From NCBI GenBank assembly GCA_964540765.1, contig CAZINW010000031.1, positions 1-26,079 on the forward strand: a stretch of 26,079 nucleotides of DNA. The letters are read 5' to 3'. The stretch comes from CAZJLN01 sp964540765 (lineage in GTDB: Bacteria > Chloroflexota > Anaerolineae > Anaerolineales > Anaerolineaceae). Positions 15,143 to 22,302 of the stretch are shown piece after piece (position 1 is the stretch's first letter; every line of letters begins with the position of its first letter). Below the pieces are notes generated by a model. The model had not been told where the DNA came from and did no database searches. It was given only the letters and a program-made list of their open reading frames with translations. A program made the translations under genes and the position numbers.

Positions 15143-16546
15143 ATGAGTGATCAGGATTACATGCAGGACAATGCAAGCAGCGGGATTTTATCTGTCCCGT
15201 ACAATCGTGATGCTGAAGAAGCTTTGATTGGCTCCATATTGATCAATCCGGAAGCTTTTCTGGAGGTTGCCGCTTTTCTAGACCCGGATGATTTTTATAT
15301 CATTCGCAATAAATGGATTTGGGAGGCTTTTCGACATCTCACCCAAGCTGAAACCCCATTTGATTTGATCACAGTCTCCAAGGAGTTGGAGGATAACGGT
15401 CACTTGGAAGATATCGGCGGTCGAGCCTACCTCATGGGGCTTGCCAACCAGGTGCCTTCGTCATTGCATGCTGAATCCTATGGGCACATCATCCAGGAGA
15501 ATGCAATACGCAGGCGCATGCTTGCTGCTGCCAATGACATTGCCAAACTGGCATACCGGCAGGATCAGAGCATCGCCACGGTAATCGATGAGGCGGAAAA
15601 AGCCATCTTTAGTGTGAGTGAAAAGCGCATAAGGCATGATCTGGTACCGATCAAGGACGTGCTGGGAAAGTACCTGGAGCGGGTCGAAACAATGGCACAG
15701 CGTTCCGATGAAGTCTATGGACTGCTTACAGGATTGGACGACCTCGATGCTGTTTTAGGTGGACTGCAGAATTCAGATTTTCTGATTGTGGCCGGGCGCC
15801 CTGGCATGGGAAAGACAGGCTTTCTGATCGGTGTGATGAGGCATGTCGCCATGAATTTGAAGAAAAATGTTGCCATGTTTTCGCTGGAGATGTCAAATGA
15901 ACAACTGGTGCAGCGCCTTCTTGCGCAGGAGACAGGCATCGATTCGCAGCGTCTTCGCACTGGAAAACTGAAAGATAACGAATGGGGCGTTTTATTATCT
16001 GCCACATCCTCTCTGGAAGAAGCAACCATCTATATTGATGATACACCTGCCATCACACCCCTGCAACTTCGTACAAAATGCCGCCGATTGGACATGGAAA
16101 TAGGCCTTGACCTGGTGATTGTGGATTATCTGCAATTAATGAGCGGTGACTTCAGGACGGATAACCGCGTTCAGGAAGTTTCGAATATCTCGCGCAACCT
16201 GAAAGTGTTGGCAAGAGAATTAAATGTCCCCGTATTGGCAGCGGCTCAATTGTCCCGCGCAGTAGAGCAGCGCACAGATAAGCAACCGGTGCTTTCTGAC
16301 CTGAGGGAATCTGGAAGTTTGGAACAGGACGCCGATATTGTCATGTTCATTAATCGACCGGACGCGATGGATGAAGCCAGCGCCAGGCATAACCTCGCAC
16401 AATTGATTGTGGCAAAGCATCGTAATGGCCCAACGCATGGTGGCATTGACCTGATTTTCATTAAAAACCTGGCTCAATTCAAATCAGCAGATCAAGCAAG
16501 CATCAACGCGATTAAAAAGGGTGGTAAGAAGCAAGATGACGGGTGA
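15143..16546 (+). CDS. dnaB: Replicative DNA helicase DnaB
   Basis: This is a hexameric 5'-3' helicase that unwinds DNA at the replication fork. The 467-residue protein is full length. It has an N-terminal DnaB domain (20-120, YNRDAEEALIGSILINPEAF), a linker, then a RecA-type ATPase with Walker A GRPGMGKT (218-225), Walker B LVIVDYLQLM, and the late SDLRESGSLEQDADIVMFI segment with the arginine-finger region. There is no intein. The ribosome binding site is modest (AGGGAAA). The stop overlaps the start of the dnaD-like gene by 11 bases, so helicase and loader proteins are translated together. Confidence 0.97.
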   Translation: MSDQDYMQDNASSGILSVPYNRDAEEALIGSILINPEAFLEVAAFLDPDDFYIIRNKWIWEAFRHLTQAETPFDLITVSKELEDNGHLEDIGGRAYLMGLANQVPSSLHAESYGHIIQENAIRRRMLAAANDIAKLAYRQDQSIATVIDEAEKAIFSVSEKRIRHDLVPIKDVLGKYLERVETMAQRSDEVYGLLTGLDDLDAVLGGLQNSDFLIVAGRPGMGKTGFLIGVMRHVAMNLKKNVAMFSLEMSNEQLVQRLLAQETGIDSQRLRTGKLKDNEWGVLLSATSSLEEATIYIDDTPAITPLQLRTKCRRLDMEIGLDLVIVDYLQLMSGDFRTDNRVQEVSNISRNLKVLARELNVPVLAAAQLSRAVEQRTDKQPVLSDLRESGSLEQDADIVMFINRPDAMDEASARHNLAQLIVAKHRNGPTHGGIDLIFIKNLAQFKSADQASINAIKKGGKKQDDG

Positions 16547-17231
16547 ATCTTATCTTAAAGGTTTCCCTCAAGGGGACAGCCAACAGGTGATTTTCCCACC
16601 TGCTTATTATTCGGATTATTTACCTGAGATTGACGACCTGGATGAGTTGAAACTGAATCTCATCATTCTCTGGGCGTTCAGCTTGGAGAAAGATCGCGAG
16701 CAATTATTTTCATATGAGAATCTCATCAACGATGAGAAGGTGATGAAAATATTTAGAGGTGACACGGCAAGGATAAAAACTGCCATTGAGAAATCGTTGA
16801 CCAGGGGTAGTCTCTTAAAAATGCCTGACCCTGAAAACAGCAAAGAGTGCTATATGCTGAACACACCATACAGCCGGGCTGTAATTGAAGAGGTTAAATC
16901 CGGAAAGATCAGGCTGGATGACCTGTACCAGCGTGATGTGTTATTTTTACAGGAATCATCCAATATTTTCAGGTTGTATGAAGAGAATATTGGAGCAATC
17001 ACGCCCATGGTCGCTGAGATCCTTAAAGAAGATGAGAAGCAATATCCCCTGACCTGGATCAAAGAAGCCATTGAAATTGCGGTCAAGCGCAATGCGCGCA
17101 ATTGGAAATATGTGCAGGCGATCCTGGATGCATGGCAGAAAGAAGGTCGAGATGGAAAAGGTAAAAAAGACTCTCAAAGAGTTCGAGACCAATATCGTGA
17201 GAAATGGCTTGGAAAAAGTGGCAGAAGCTGA
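16536..17231 (+). CDS. DnaD-like primosome/helicase-loading protein
   Basis: In the 231 residues the C-terminal part (about 145-205) matches the DnaD/DnaB_2 domain: a YEENIG start, ITPMVAEIL, then WIKEAIEIAVKRNARNWKYVQAILDAW, including the conserved NW-Y-aromatic-helix signature. The N-terminal part is helical and resembles a DnaD-type winged helix, with weaker support. In Bacillus, DnaD acts with DnaB and DnaI to remodel DNA and load the replicative helicase. Here it sits between dnaB and a DnaC-type loader and overlaps both. ATG 16536 was chosen; a GTG 15 bases upstream is possible. The Lys/Arg-rich tail overlaps the next gene by 80 bases. Confidence 0.88.
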   Translation: MTGESYLKGFPQGDSQQVIFPPAYYSDYLPEIDDLDELKLNLIILWAFSLEKDREQLFSYENLINDEKVMKIFRGDTARIKTAIEKSLTRGSLLKMPDPENSKECYMLNTPYSRAVIEEVKSGKIRLDDLYQRDVLFLQESSNIFRLYEENIGAITPMVAEILKEDEKQYPLTWIKEAIEIAVKRNARNWKYVQAILDAWQKEGRDGKGKKDSQRVRDQYREKWLGKSGRS

Positions 17232-18573
17232 TAACGAAGCATCCCCGCATATTACTTACAATATTGGCAAATCTGATTGTCCGCTTTGTGGTGGATTGGG
17301 TTTTATCAGATCATCAGCCAAACTGGGTGATCCTGATTTTGGCAAATACCAGGTTTGTCCCTGCCGACAGGAGGAAATTACCAGGGCAAACCGTGAGAGA
17401 CTTTATCGCCTGAGCAATTTGGATGCCTTAAAAGGGCTGATATTTGAAACATTCAAACCGACCGGCAGGGTGGGGCTTGGCAGGCAGCAAGCTGAATCGC
17501 TTGAGCAGGCTTACAACCATGCACAGCATTTTGCCGGTTCATTGAAAGGTTGGTTGCTGATCCTTGGGCGTTATGGCTGCGGAAAAACCCACCTGGCAGC
17601 CGCAGTTGCCAACCAGGCAGTCAATTTGGGCGTTCCGACCTTGTTCCTGACCGTTCCGGACCTGCTGGATTGGTTGCGTTTTTCCTATTCAAATGACAGT
17701 AATTCGGATTTTGAGACGCGCTTCGATGAGATCCGCAACATCCCCTTGCTCGTGATGGATGATTTTGGTACCCAAAATGCCACCCCATGGGCGCAGGAGA
17801 AACTCTTTCAAATTGTCAATTACCGCTATATTAACCAACTCGCAACTGTTGTCACATCCAATATGAATATCAATGATTTTGAGGGACGCATTGGCTCCAG
17901 GCTGATGGACCCTGAATTGGTTACCCAGGTGGTGATCACCGCACCGGATTATCGCAATCCAAAGGACGATATCGGGCATCATGAACTTTCAAGCCTGAGC
18001 CTTCACGGACGCCAAACCTTTGGCAATTTCAGTCTGCGTAAAGATGAAGGCTTGCCCTCGGACGATATCCAATCCCTTAAACATGCATTTGAGATTGCCA
18101 AGGCATTTGCGGAAGATCCCAAGGGATGGCTGGTGCTGACGGGGCTGTATGGTTGTGGCAAAACGCACCTGGCAGCAGCCATCGGGAATTACCAGGCGGG
18201 TCTGGGTTATCCTCCCATCATGGTGGTCGTTCCAGATTTGCTGGACCATTTACGGGCAACTTTCAGCCCTAACAGCAATATCAGTCTTGATCGCCGCTTT
18301 GATGAGATCAGAACGACCAGGTTGTTGATCCTGGATGATTTGGGGACACAATCAGCGACCCCTTGGGCAAGGGAAAAGCTCTATCAGCTTTTTAATCACC
18401 GTTATAATGCTGAATTGCCCACTGTCATTACCACTGCCAGCAATCCTGAAGAGCTTGACCAACGACTTTACAGTCGTATGCAGGATGCCCGTTTGTGCCA
18501 GGTCGTGGTGATGAATGCGCCCAGCTACCGGGGTGGTGTAAAAGCCAATGGGACAAAAAGAAGGGGCTTTTGA
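17152..18573 (+). CDS. Tandem double DnaC/DnaI-type AAA+ helicase loader
   Basis: In the 473 residues an N-terminal zinc-finger-like region (C43, C46, C69, C71) is followed by two complete DnaC/IstB-type AAA+ modules. Module 1 has Walker A GRYGCGKT (139-146), Walker B LLVMDD (199-204) and sensor TSN (235-237). Module 2 has Walker A GLYGCGKT (331-338) and Walker B LLILDD (391-396). Both keep the conserved FDEIR and ATPWA-EKL motifs and end with S-R arginine-finger candidates. By hand, residues 133-176 and 325-368 share 27 of 44 positions, so they arose by internal duplication. The usual DnaC and DnaI have one module. Start ATG 17152 is supported by AAGAAGG just upstream. Being last in the dnaB-dnaD run, it is probably the helicase loader. 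An IstB transposition helper is less likely, as no transposase is adjacent. Confidence 0.9.
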   Translation: MEKVKKTLKEFETNIVRNGLEKVAEADNEASPHITYNIGKSDCPLCGGLGFIRSSAKLGDPDFGKYQVCPCRQEEITRANRERLYRLSNLDALKGLIFETFKPTGRVGLGRQQAESLEQAYNHAQHFAGSLKGWLLILGRYGCGKTHLAAAVANQAVNLGVPTLFLTVPDLLDWLRFSYSNDSNSDFETRFDEIRNIPLLVMDDFGTQNATPWAQEKLFQIVNYRYINQLATVVTSNMNINDFEGRIGSRLMDPELVTQVVITAPDYRNPKDDIGHHELSSLSLHGRQTFGNFSLRKDEGLPSDDIQSLKHAFEIAKAFAEDPKGWLVLTGLYGCGKTHLAAAIGNYQAGLGYPPIMVVVPDLLDHLRATFSPNSNISLDRRFDEIRTTRLLILDDLGTQSATPWAREKLYQLFNHRYNAELPTVITTASNPEELDQRLYSRMQDARLCQVVVMNAPSYRGGVKANGTKRRGF

Positions 18574-18612
18574 TCACGTTTTTCCCATTTGGTCGTATAA
18601 CTTATGGTATTA

Positions 18613-18641
18613 TTGCCATATTAAGTTGCTTACAGCATATT
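18613..18641 (+). promoter_or_regulatory. Possible promoter of the glucan phosphorylase operon
   Basis: TTGCCA (18613-18618, 5/6) and CATATT (18636-18641, 4/6) are 17 bases apart. The leader downstream holds a 7-base-pair stem TCCTGCA/TGCAGGA (18655-18683) with a 15-base loop ahead of the ribosome binding site, which might influence expression. Confidence 0.4.
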
Positions 18642-18707
18642 TGAAAAAATAAAATCCTGCATTGATCCAAGTCCATTGCAGGAGATTTACTGTTAAAAGA
18701 GAGGATA

Positions 18708-20900
18708 ATGAATAATATTAAACGAGAAATTCCGAACAGTTTTAATCTTCCAAGGCGTATTAAAAGATTGGCTGACCTCGCACATAACCTTTGGTGGGTC
18801 TGGAACCCTGAAGTGGCTCGCATGTTCAAGGAAATTGATCCCATTTTATGGGACGCCAGTTATCACAATCCGGTTGTCTTTTTGCGCCAAACCGATCGTT
18901 CCGTTTATGATCATCTGATTACGGATCGCTACTTTCTTGAAAAATATGACCGGATCATGCGCGAATTTGACCGATACATGGGTAAGGCGGATACCTGGTA
19001 TGCCAACACTTATCCTGCTTTGTTAAATGAGCAGATTGCCTATTTTTCGTTTGAGTTTGGTCTTCATGAATCCTTGATGGTCTATGCCGGTGGGTTGGGG
19101 GTTCTCTCTGGTGATCACTTAAAAGAAGCCAGCGACCTGGGAATTCCCCTGGTAGGGGTTGGTTTCTTATACACCTATGGCTATTTTTCGCAGCGGATCA
19201 CAGAAGATGGCTGGCAGGAAGCTAGGAACATCCAGATCAATTTTGATGATTTACCGCTTGTTTCATTATCAGATGAAAATGATGATCCGATAAAAATTGC
19301 TATTGACCTGCCCGGGCGAAAAGTTTATGCACGCGTTTATGAATTGCAGGTTGGACGGGTTAAACTTTGCCTGATGCATACCAACCTGGCTGAAAATTCA
19401 CCACAGGACAGGCAATTAACAGACCGCCTTTATATCAGCGACCTCGAATTGCGTATTTCCCAGGAAATTTTGCTCGGCATTGGTGGCATCCGTGTTCTCG
19501 AGCGATTGGGATACAAACCATCTGTCTATCACATGAATGAAGGTCATTCAGCATTTCTGGCATTGGAACGAACACGTAAATTCATTGAAGGGGGTATGTC
19601 TCTCAAGGAAGCCCAGGAAAAAGTGAGCAAGACCAATATTTTTACCACCCACACCCCGGTGCCGGCTGGCAATGATGAGTTTCCAACCTGGTTGATTGAC
19701 AAGTATTTCTCCAACTATTGGGGTGATCTTGGCATGTCACGTGACGAATTCATGGATATCGCGAAAATCAAGCAGTCCTGGGGTGGTGAAGCCTTTAGCA
19801 TGCCGGTTCTGGCACTGAAACTTTCAGAATTTCGCAATGGCGTGTCAGAAATGCATGGACAGGTCTCCCGCAAGATGTGGGCTTACCTCTGGCCGGAAAA
19901 AGAACTGGATGAAATCCCGATCTCCTACATCACCAACGGCGTCCATACCAGCACCTGGCTGGCGCGACGCATGGCTATTCTTTACACACGTTATCTGGGC
20001 GCAGATTGGATGGATCACATCGATGACCCTGCCATGTGGGATCAGATTGAAAATATCCCAGACGAAGAATTATGGCGTGTCCGCCGTCACTTAAAAAGGA
20101 AGCTGGTCGTATATATGGTGAGTCGGGCACGAAATCAATGGCTTACCACAAGTGTCCACCCTATTCAGACGGTGGCAAGCGGTGTGCTGCTTGACCCTTA
20201 TGCTCTGACCATCGGCTTTGCCCGTCGTTTTGCCACATACAAACGTGCCAACTTGATTTTCCGTGATTATGAACGTCTTATCCGCCTTGTAACTGATCCA
20301 AAAAAACCAGTTCAGATCATTTTCGCCGGTAAAGCTCATCCAGCCGACGAGCCTGGTAAATTGATAATCCAGCAGGTTTACCGGGCAGTTAAAGATGCGC
20401 ATTTTGCGGGTCGGCTCGTATTTCTGGAAGACTATGATATGGATATGGCACGCTATTTGGTGCAGGGTGTAGATGTCTGGTTGAATAATCCCCGCAGACC
20501 GCGCGAAGCCTCTGGCACAAGTGGTGAAAAAGCGGCTTTGAATGGCACTTTGAACTTCTCGGTTCTGGATGGCTGGTGGCGTGAAGGCTACAACGGTAAG
20601 AATGGTTGGGCAATCGGTGACGGGAAAGATTACGCAGATCTTGAACAGCAGGATGAAGCTGACGCACTAAGCCTTTACAACACCCTCGAGAATGAGATCA
20701 TTCCCTTGTATTATACACAACGTTCTGCAGATGGGTTGCCAGGAGAATGGATTGCCAGGATCAAAGAAAGTATTCGTACACTGGCGCCACAGTTTTCAAT
20801 GCGGCGTATGGTGAAGGAATATATGACTCATTTCTATAAGCCCGCTTTAGATAATGCCAAAAATAATCATCATTCGGTAGCCGGAGCGCCCGAGGCATAA
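18708..20900 (+). CDS. glgP: Alpha-glucan (glycogen) phosphorylase, short GlgP type
   Basis: This PLP-dependent enzyme releases glucose 1-phosphate from the non-reducing ends of glycogen or maltodextrin. The 730 residues are the shorter prokaryotic form, with an extra N-terminal domain (IKRLADLAHNLWWVWNPEV). Clear landmarks are FSFEFGLHESLMVYAGGLGVLSGDHLKEASDLG, HMNEGHSAFLALERTR, YITNGVHTSTW, the RRPREASGTSGEKAALNG block that carries the PLP lysine (Lys608), and GYNGKNGWAIGDG. No N-terminal allosteric extension of the eukaryotic type is present. GAGAGG precedes ATG 18708. Downstream genes follow closely (2-base gap), so an operon with the DUF2179 protein is likely. Confidence 0.96.
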   Translation: MNNIKREIPNSFNLPRRIKRLADLAHNLWWVWNPEVARMFKEIDPILWDASYHNPVVFLRQTDRSVYDHLITDRYFLEKYDRIMREFDRYMGKADTWYANTYPALLNEQIAYFSFEFGLHESLMVYAGGLGVLSGDHLKEASDLGIPLVGVGFLYTYGYFSQRITEDGWQEARNIQINFDDLPLVSLSDENDDPIKIAIDLPGRKVYARVYELQVGRVKLCLMHTNLAENSPQDRQLTDRLYISDLELRISQEILLGIGGIRVLERLGYKPSVYHMNEGHSAFLALERTRKFIEGGMSLKEAQEKVSKTNIFTTHTPVPAGNDEFPTWLIDKYFSNYWGDLGMSRDEFMDIAKIKQSWGGEAFSMPVLALKLSEFRNGVSEMHGQVSRKMWAYLWPEKELDEIPISYITNGVHTSTWLARRMAILYTRYLGADWMDHIDDPAMWDQIENIPDEELWRVRRHLKRKLVVYMVSRARNQWLTTSVHPIQTVASGVLLDPYALTIGFARRFATYKRANLIFRDYERLIRLVTDPKKPVQIIFAGKAHPADEPGKLIIQQVYRAVKDAHFAGRLVFLEDYDMDMARYLVQGVDVWLNNPRRPREASGTSGEKAALNGTLNFSVLDGWWREGYNGKNGWAIGDGKDYADLEQQDEADALSLYNTLENEIIPLYYTQRSADGLPGEWIARIKESIRTLAPQFSMRRMVKEYMTHFYKPALDNAKNNHHSVAGAPEA

Positions 20901-20902
20901 AT

Positions 20903-21436
20903 ATGAATATGGATATATTGCTTTCACCGACAGCATGGTTGGGTGCATTCGGCATCTTTCTGTTACGCGTGATTAGCATCGCCTTGGATACGATTCGCTT
21001 TATGTTAACGATCCGCGGCAAACGGGGTCTCTCCTGGATCTTGGGATTTGTTGAATCTGTGATTTTTGTGATCATCATGGGTGTTGTTTTAAATGACCTG
21101 AATAATGTATTAAATATCATTGGGTACGCTGCTGGCTTTGCCACTGGTACTGTGGTTGGCATGGCAATTGAAAATCGTCTTGCCATTGGTTATTCACACC
21201 TAAACATCATCAGCAAGCAGCGCGGACAGGCAGTGGCTGAATCCCTGCGGAATGAAAATTACGCAGTTACAGAGATCCCTGCCAGGGGGAAGGATGGTAC
21301 TGTCACGTTGCTTGATTGCAGCATCCGCAGGAAACAGATCAAAGATGTTGAAAGTCTGATTTTAAAGGCTGATCCGGAAGCTTTTATTACCGTTGAGGAT
21401 ATCACTCCCATGCGCCATGGATATTGGCATTCATAA
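20903..21436 (+). CDS. DUF2179/UPF0316-type membrane protein
   Basis: The 177 residues have three hydrophobic segments in the first 100 residues (about 11-30, 45-65, 68-90), including the family-like LDTIRFMLTIRGKRGLSWILGFVES and GYAAGFATGTVVGM segments. A soluble C-terminal ACT-like DUF2179 domain (about 100-170) is recognisable from its NYAVTEIPARGKDGTVTLL segment. It is probably an inner-membrane protein of unknown function, and its link to glycogen use is only positional. ATG 20903 lies 2 bases after the phosphorylase stop, and GAGG within the preceding gene is its ribosome binding site. A second in-frame ATG at 20909 is possible. Confidence 0.9.
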   Translation: MNMDILLSPTAWLGAFGIFLLRVISIALDTIRFMLTIRGKRGLSWILGFVESVIFVIIMGVVLNDLNNVLNIIGYAAGFATGTVVGMAIENRLAIGYSHLNIISKQRGQAVAESLRNENYAVTEIPARGKDGTVTLLDCSIRRKQIKDVESLILKADPEAFITVEDITPMRHGYWHS

Positions 21437-21498
21437 TTGTTATCCGCCGTGTGAAGATGATTTTTTTACAAATGACACGGTGTGATTGGATCTCTTGA

Positions 21499-22158
21499 AT
21501 GACCGTGAATAAAGCAGTGATCTTTGACTTTGATGGGTTGATTCTTGACACAGAAACCGTTGAGGTGAGCATCTGGCAGGACCTGTTTTTAGAAGCCGGG
21601 ATTACTTTTGACCTTGAGGCTTATCGGGATAGTGTTGGCAGCTATGCCATTCATCCCTATCGACCGGAAAAGATACTTGAAGCCATCCAGCAGAATGGCA
21701 GAACAGCCGCAGACATTGCAGAAGAAGTTCGAAACAGAACCATCGAAATCACCTCTGAGTGTCAGCCCATGCCAGGGGTATTGTCTGTCATCCAATCCGC
21801 AAAAGCAAAAGGGTTGAAACTGGCTGTGGGATCAAGTTCCCCCATGAATTGGGTCAAACCGCATCTGGTTAGGCTGGGTTTGTGGAACCAGTTCGATACG
21901 GTTGTGACCAATGATGATGTCGCACTGTGCAAGCCTTCACCAGAGATCTTCCTTAAGGTGCTTAACCGTTTGGATGTGCAGCCGTACCATGCGATTGTGC
22001 TTGAGGATTCAGCCAATGGTGTTTTGGCTGCCAATCGTGCAGGCATTCCCGTTGTGGTTATTCCAAATGAGATTACCTGGAAACAGAGATTGGATGGTGC
22101 TGCGATGTGTTTATCATCACTGAACGAGTTAAACCTTGATCTTTTTTTTACGAATTAA
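21499..22158 (+). CDS. HAD-superfamily hydrolase (beta-phosphoglucomutase-like subfamily)
   Basis: The 219 residues carry all four HAD motifs: DFDGLILDTE with nucleophile Asp10 and Asp12, GSSS (111-114), Lys145 in CKPSPE, and the acidic pair Glu169/Asp170 in LEDSANGV. The helical cap inserted after motif I marks subfamily I. Substrate is undefined; family members include phosphoglycolate phosphatase and beta-phosphoglucomutase. The latter would suit the preceding glucan phosphorylase, but cap residues do not decide it. The start ATG 21499 has a weak ribosome binding site, and the 62-base gap to the previous gene leaves cotranscription open. Confidence 0.92.
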   Translation: MTVNKAVIFDFDGLILDTETVEVSIWQDLFLEAGITFDLEAYRDSVGSYAIHPYRPEKILEAIQQNGRTAADIAEEVRNRTIEITSECQPMPGVLSVIQSAKAKGLKLAVGSSSPMNWVKPHLVRLGLWNQFDTVVTNDDVALCKPSPEIFLKVLNRLDVQPYHAIVLEDSANGVLAANRAGIPVVVIPNEITWKQRLDGAAMCLSSLNELNLDLFFTN

Positions 22159-22302
22159 AATCCCCAAGAAGGACTTTTCTCTAAAAAGAGCAATCTGGCA
22201 CTGAATGATTCCCAGCCGATCCGTTTTCCCGTTTAAATTGATTTCAAAGCCAGCGTTCTTGCAGTATACTTTTAATGATAATTAGCCATCCCAGGAGGTA
22301 TT

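Noticed and set aside
17152..18573. IstB-type insertion-sequence helper
   Set aside because: The ATPase modules resemble IstB too, but no transposase, inverted terminal repeats or target duplication flank the gene, and its neighbours are dnaB and dnaD.
21449..21480. Terminator hairpin CCGTGT/ACACGG between the DUF2179 and HAD genes
   Set aside because: The stem is only 6 base pairs with a loop of over 20 bases, and the T-run is inside the loop rather than after the stem.
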